Below are positions 18,881 through 23,961 of a stretch of DNA of 23,961 nucleotides, one piece after another. Below the pieces are notes generated by a model, which searched no databases, was not told the DNA's origin, and saw only the letters and a list, made by a program, of their open reading frames with translations. Numbering within the stretch: the stretch's first letter is position 1; each line of letters begins with the position of its first letter. The translations under genes and the position numbers were made by a program. This stretch comes from Phoronis ovalis (Eukaryota; Phoronida; Phoronidae), in the NCBI GenBank assembly GCA_028565635.1, contig JAOXYB010071167.1, positions 1 through 23,961 of the forward strand. The letters run 5' to 3'.

Positions 18881-20669
18881 GTAAGGAAGGAACCATTGTA
18901 TGTTATTAGGGCCCAGAGAAATGATTAACTATGACAAGGTTTGAAGTGTCACTAACCTAGGAATTAGAAGAAAGTGCTTCAGGACAGACATGGCTCCTAA
19001 AACTTTATTTGAGTCTGACTTAATTTCAGACATCTAACCTTTTGATCATATATCTGTTATCATCTTCTAGACATTTTTGTGAATTGTATGGTGAGAGAGC
19101 TGTCAAGATGTGGGTTCAACTTTTAGACCCATATTAGATAAAATTCTTTTAAGAATTTAAACATTTTCACTTGATAGCAGTCATGCTAACACAAGTTGAC
19201 ACAAGTTCCTATAAACTGAGTAAATTTAAAATGAGATAATATTTAACTGCCTCCACTTTGATATAATAGCTATTTTCCTACCAAATGATAACATTTATGC
19301 CAAAATGAAATTATTCAAAAATGAAAGTTTACAAAAGATATTTCAGAAAAACAGACATATTTTCCAAAATTGCAAATTTTGCATCTGGAAAAACCTAAAG
19401 TGCATGGCCATCAGTAGTATTCAAGTACTGTTCAGCTGCCTTTTGTTCCAGCAGATCTACAAATCTCAAATTCTCAGGTTTATTGTTTATAGTTGATTTA
19501 TATACTTTTATATACCTTGCACTAAAGAAAACATGAAAACATGTCTAGCCCTTTATTTTGATTTTATAAAGTATACAAACATAGTTGAGACATATTCACT
19601 TTGAAACATGTTCTAGTATGTATTACATGCATAATTAGGACATCTTTTTGCTGACTAATGTTAAATTCAATCATTTATCTTTGACAAAAACATGAAAGTA
19701 TCCTGTAAAAGAACTCCAACAGAGATATAGTCAAGGTTCGTTTGTGTTTTTTAGATATATGATGGCAGTTATGTGAAAATGCAAAGAATGGAATAGAACT
19801 TTTCTTGTTTCTCTGTTGTAGATTGCAAATGTTTTGCACAGCATTTTAAAATATATTATAAGTACATGCATTCAGATGCACTAATGAACATGTGGTCATT
19901 GTTGTAAGATTATGGCCCATTTTGCATAAAATCTTTTCAGTAAAAGGTTTACACGAGCACAGACAGATCACAAAAATTAACTAATGATTATTTATTTCAC
20001 ATGAAAAGTGCTATTATTGTCCGATTTTATGTTGTCACAATCACAGTTTTATCCGCCAAGTAGAAATACAATCCTGATCGCAAACAAGGTTGTAGACAAG
20101 ACGTCCTTCAGTAACTAAACTCAAAAGGAAAGAGTCAAGATTGTCAAGTAGTTCTTGCTGACAGTCAGTTTATTTGACTTTCATTCTAACATTGTACATA
20201 CTTGATTTGCTAACGACTTTGTCAACTGCAAGTGACATCAATGATATCATATATAGTGCAACAAAAAAAATGTTGGCATTTCAAGTACATCTCAAGTATT
20301 AGATTAATGCTCATAAAGATATACGAATAATCTTTATCATGACAGTACTCCTCATTGTTAAGCCATGTTCTCAAAACATTATGCATTTGTCAGTGTTGCA
20401 TAATATCAATTACTCAAATATTTTTACTCCCATTTCCAAACACTAACTTTACTTTAGAGATGTATGCTACACAAGGCTGACATGTTTAGGAAAAAAAATA
20501 CAGTACATGTATGTACTTGTTATCATGACATCCTATACATGTATTTACGTTTTTCGGCAATTCTATGAGGGAGTTTTTTTTGAAAGCCATAATTAGAGTT
20601 GTTGCTGTGAGGCAGTAAACGTTTTGATCTGGTATGTTTTCTTCTTAAATGCTGTCTTTCTTATTTTCA
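18881..20669 (+). other. Intron, middle part
   Basis: AT-rich, no supported exon. The open frame at 19305-19496 lies in AT-rich sequence without splice sites. Nothing else is noticed. Confidence 0.45.
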
Positions 20670-20670
20670 G

Positions 20671-20935
20671 CAAGCTATACCTCAAAGAAGGTTACAGTTA
20701 GGGGCAGGGTACTTGAGCTGTGGCATCCCAGGGGTAGATTAGGCTTAGCAGTTAAAAGGTTGTTTGGAGGTCAAAGGTCAAATTTCTAAAATTGCCCAAA
20801 GGTTCTGTATCCTGAATGCGGTTACTGGTAGAAAGAACATACTTGAGGTGTGCCATCCTTATTGTGGGTCATTGTTAACCTTTAGGTCAAAGATCATTTA
20901 GAGGTCAAAGGTTCAATTTCTCAAATTGAAAAGTT
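20671..20935. repeat. Duplicated ~130-bp repeat with DR1-type AGGTCA half-sites
   Basis: Two diverged tandem units start at about 20672 and 20802. Shared blocks include ctataccTCAAAGAAGG/ctgtatccTGAATGCGG, tacttgagctgtggcatcc/tacttgaggtgtgccatcc and aggtcaaagg followed by aatttct-aaattg. Unit 1 carries a perfect DR1 (aggtcaaaggtca, 20768-20780). Unit 2 carries aggtcaaagatca (20884-20896) and aggtcaaaggttca (20902-20915). DR1 is the known site for RXR/HNF4-type nuclear receptors. The duplication and composition indicate a repeat family member rather than a gene. Confidence 0.6.
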
Positions 20936-23594
20936 AAAAATTGATGTTGAAAGATTATTGAGTTTTAGAAATAACAGCAACCCTTGCCTTTGTCAAAAGG
21001 CTATCTAGTTTATCTGTTTATTCCACGAGTTTCTGTATTACAAAGAAAAGGTTGTAAAATTGATCTGCATTGCAATTTATTCTACATATTAAATGAATAT
21101 AAAAATAAATGTCCTGTCAGGAACCTTTTATACCTTGTAGTACCCAAACCATGGAATAATATAGCTTATTTGAAAATAATGTATCATTTTTTAAGACTAA
21201 AATTTCACTAGACATAGGGGCATACAAAGGTCAAATATGGTCACTACAATTCATGTCGCAAACAGGTATATACAATTTAATGAGGACACCTTGCTGCAGA
21301 AGTACTTCTAACTTTTAGTGGCTTGCCCACAAACCATGATGTCCGATTAGGTGGAATAAAATAGATACCATTGTATTAAATAATTGGTATTTTTCATTAA
21401 TTTGGTAGAGCTAATGGACGCTAAAATAATAGTACATGGTCATTTGTTCAGACAACTAAAGGTTTCATTAGAAGGTAGAGTGCATACCTGATATTTACTG
21501 TTTTAGTTTTGAAGATAACAATATATTCTTTTGAAATGAACCCTTTAAATGTATCCTGATACAAAAATGTCTTAGAAAAGGCCTTTCATTAACATCTGTA
21601 TTAGGATTCATCTTAGCAGATTATATGATGAAATCGTATGAAATTTGTCACCTGGCAAGAACATGTGCAAACTGAAACGAATTAACATGAAATCATTTCG
21701 GTGTGAAATTGGTGTGATTGTGCAGGATGATCGTTCCTCGAGGCAAGCACCACTGGACCGAACAGTAAAGGTTATATCAGCTCATTGCATGTTCAGAAAA
21801 CATTGCCGACAACAAACAGTTGCATACACCATCGTCATCATCATTCTTCTTTTGTCTGTTGTACAAGCGGCTGATCAAATCCTTCACCAATCAGTTTTGC
21901 TATGTCATGCAATGGCTGACTTAGCATGATCCTTGGATTTAAATTTGTTATTAAGCATGTCTGTAAGGAAAATTATTAGCAAATAAATATTAACGGTAAT
22001 CTTGGAAATATACGTATAGCTTTTTAAACTACCTGGTATATTTGAAATGCATATGCTATTAAGTAGGATTTGTATTTGCAACCTGACATGGTGCACTTGT
22101 TTTCATTAGTTGGCTGTATAAAAATTGCTGACAGAATTTTGTCTGTTTTTTTCCACATTGATTTATAATTACAATATCTTTTACCATATGAAGTTGTTCA
22201 AATTTCTAGAAACTTCAAATGGAATCCGACAAACTTGTTTTCATTTATTGATGTAGTAAATTTCCTGGCATCGGAACACGCAGGAAACATGTCCTCGGTG
22301 ACCTTCAAAATTTCTACTTCAGTGACAATTTAAAATTAATTATTGCACGTTTCCTTAAAAAGTTAATTAACTTAATCAGACTTATTAGAAACTGTTGTAT
22401 GATTGATTTGAAATAGCGATAAAAATGTAAATGAGCAGGATTAGTTAGTACAACAATGGTGTTATCACCACGGTTAAAAGGTTCCTGTAAACGTTTTTTT
22501 CAGTCTGCATCGATGGCAAGTGCAATAAACTTTTTTTTTTGACATTTTCTTGTATAACAAGAATTTACAACAATGAAGCATGTGTAGAATATAATTGTAG
22601 TTTAAAAAATGCATGCAATATTGACTTACTGTAATATATTTAACTAGTGTAGAAAAGTAGGTTTGAGCCATGCCTTTTGTTTTACAATAACTGCAACTAT
22701 ACCATGCACAACTATAAATAGTGCTGTATAGAAAAAATATTATAGTATACACTTATTATATAATTATATATAATATTTCCAGTATGGATTATACGTTTTT
22801 AAAAAGCAATTTTTTTCTGAATTTTTGCAGGAAGGATGTTCCTCAGTTAAAAACTATTTAATTTTAAGAAATGGAGTTTTTATGAGAATTAAAACCTGTA
22901 ATATTTCACTTAATAACTACTTGTGCCTCGGAACATTTGCAGTTAGATTAGACAGTCCATTATATTCTTTTGAGGCAAGATCATTACTATTCTCTATATG
23001 CAGACATTCTTATATTTTGGAAATTATCCATAATTATCCTCATTAACTTTTCTAGTGAATTACTATAATAAAATGTTCGTTATGCTGTAAAAAAAAACAG
23101 CAAAAACAAAGCAAGTTAGGATCTGAGCATCTGTTATTGGTCATAAATTCCTATGATTAGACAGTGTTGTTACCTGGTTTCTACTCATTTTCTGATCTAT
23201 GATTATAGCTTTTATCTCAAATTATATTGATGGAAAGGTAATATTACTTAATATTCATTTACCAGCTTCACCTTAAGGACGCATCACCTGTTTGTATACT
23301 AATCATAAATGTTTAATGTAAAGATTAAGCTCACTATCAGCTTTCCTATTTATAACACTAACTTTTGTTGTTATCAAGGGCTCTCAGTAGAGACAGTTTT
23401 TTCTGCAAAAATAGTTTTTTATCGCAAAAAGCTTTGGTTTATGATACATTAATTTTTGTGGCTGTTAATTTGTGTTTAAAAAGCTCTTATTTCAGTAACA
23501 AGTTAGACAGCTAAATCCTTTAGGCACAATCTGCTTTAATGATACATTTTTAGCTTGCATGGCTACTCCAGTAGCTTAGCTTTCCTCAACAGTG
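20936..23594 (+). other. Intron, right part
   Basis: AT-rich sequence with no exon that I can support. A higher-GC island at about 21715-21900 has an open plus frame (21645-21929) and, on the minus strand, a frame reading A-K-L-I-G-E-G-F-D-Q-P-L-V-Q-Q-T-K-E-E-stop; neither has splice or family support. An acceptor at 22828 (gaatttttgcag) gives only six codons before a stop in the required phase. Confidence 0.45.
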
Positions 23595-23618
23595 CGTATG
23601 TATGTATGTATGTGTACA
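23595..23618. repeat. Short GTAT microsatellite
   Basis: A run of about four to five gtat/tatg units (gcgtatgtatgtatgtatgt) ending in gtacac. Too short to be of functional note. Confidence 0.8.
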
Positions 23619-23961
23619 CTTTAGAGACTTCTTCTCAAAAATTATAAACTTGTCCCCTCGGAAACTCCGCTCAGGTGTTTCTCGTATGGAAAATCATTAA
23701 ATTTGTTGAATTGTCTCGTTTTGTTACAGGTATTTAGTTTGGCCAATAAAAAGAAAACAGCAAACAAAATGCTATTTTTTCTGTTGGAATGAGCCATGCG
23801 TGCTAGTCACTGATAGAAGGCGGCAGATCTAGGTCACACTGTCACTGTTAGAACACAATTTTTTGTCAAATCTAGTATGTACTGGAGATCTGGGAAGAGT
23901 TCCTATGCACAACTTCGCCAGTTTATTAAATAAGGTTCTGTTCTTAGTATCGGAATTAAAT
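23619..23961. other. Non-coding right edge
   Basis: Slightly more GC than the intron, with an acceptor-like ttgttacag near 23729 that leads to a stop within two codons in the required phase. No feature is supported. Confidence 0.4.

Noticed and set aside
21645-21929. 94-residue plus-strand frame with a hydrophobic stretch (I-V-I-I-I-L-L-L-S-V-V)
   Set aside because: No splice sites in usable phase, no family resemblance, and the hydrophobic run comes from a tcatcatcattc simple repeat.
22474-22752. 92-residue Cys/Tyr-rich minus-strand frame
   Set aside because: Composition is typical of AT-rich read-through and the Cys spacing fits no finger class.
22825-23046. 73-residue plus-strand frame after an acceptor-like gcag
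   Set aside because: In the phase required by the upstream coding exon it ends after six codons. In its own frame it has no domain or donor.

Overview
This window looks like animal nuclear DNA. It is AT-rich (roughly one-third G+C by eye), with short coding exons bounded by canonical GT/AG splice sites, long introns and low gene density. No bacterial, organellar or viral gene cluster is visible. The repeat types and general texture fit an invertebrate, perhaps a lophotrochozoan such as a mollusc. That taxonomic guess comes from style, not from a diagnostic gene.

Left third (about 1-6550, minus strand): a zinc-finger transcription-factor gene whose exons I could join by phase. Exon 1 (5573-5717) starts at an ATG with an in-frame stop just upstream. 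Exon 2 (3517-4510) carries two AT-hooks and a cluster of three SUMO-consensus motifs. Exon 3 (2874-2956) is a short linker. After it come at least two alternative 3'-terminal exons (1305-1471 and 954-1144). Each begins in the same phase, encodes two C2H2 zinc fingers and ends in its own stop. Predicted isoforms are 462 and 470 residues. The layout resembles the alternative zinc-finger 3' exons of insect lola-type genes, but I see no BTB domain. Just past the last intact finger exon are tandem, frameshifted and cysteine-losing copies of it (about 600-953), with possible older relics on either side. The far left edge holds the start of another same-phase open exon.

Middle (about 5.9-8.1 kb): two CpG-richer patches separate this gene from a second gene on the plus strand, so the two are divergent. 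The plus-strand gene seems to begin with a noncoding exon ending at 7951, preceded by a YY1-like and CRE-like promoter patch. A 40-nt candidate microexon (15436-15475) reads in frame into a coding exon (16657-17036). That exon encodes a Ser/Gln/Pro/Ala-rich disordered N terminus of unknown identity. The rest of the gene lies beyond the window or was not recognised.

Right two-thirds (8-24 kb): mostly intron of the plus-strand gene. It contains a degenerate ~31-bp tandem repeat block (12041-12355), an imperfect hairpin (14738-14826), a small inverted pair of CRE-like sites (15037-15084), a possible internal promoter with its own short first coding exon (18700-18880), and a duplicated ~130-bp repeat with DR1-type nuclear-receptor half-sites (about 20670-20935). 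I found no tRNA, rRNA or CRISPR array.
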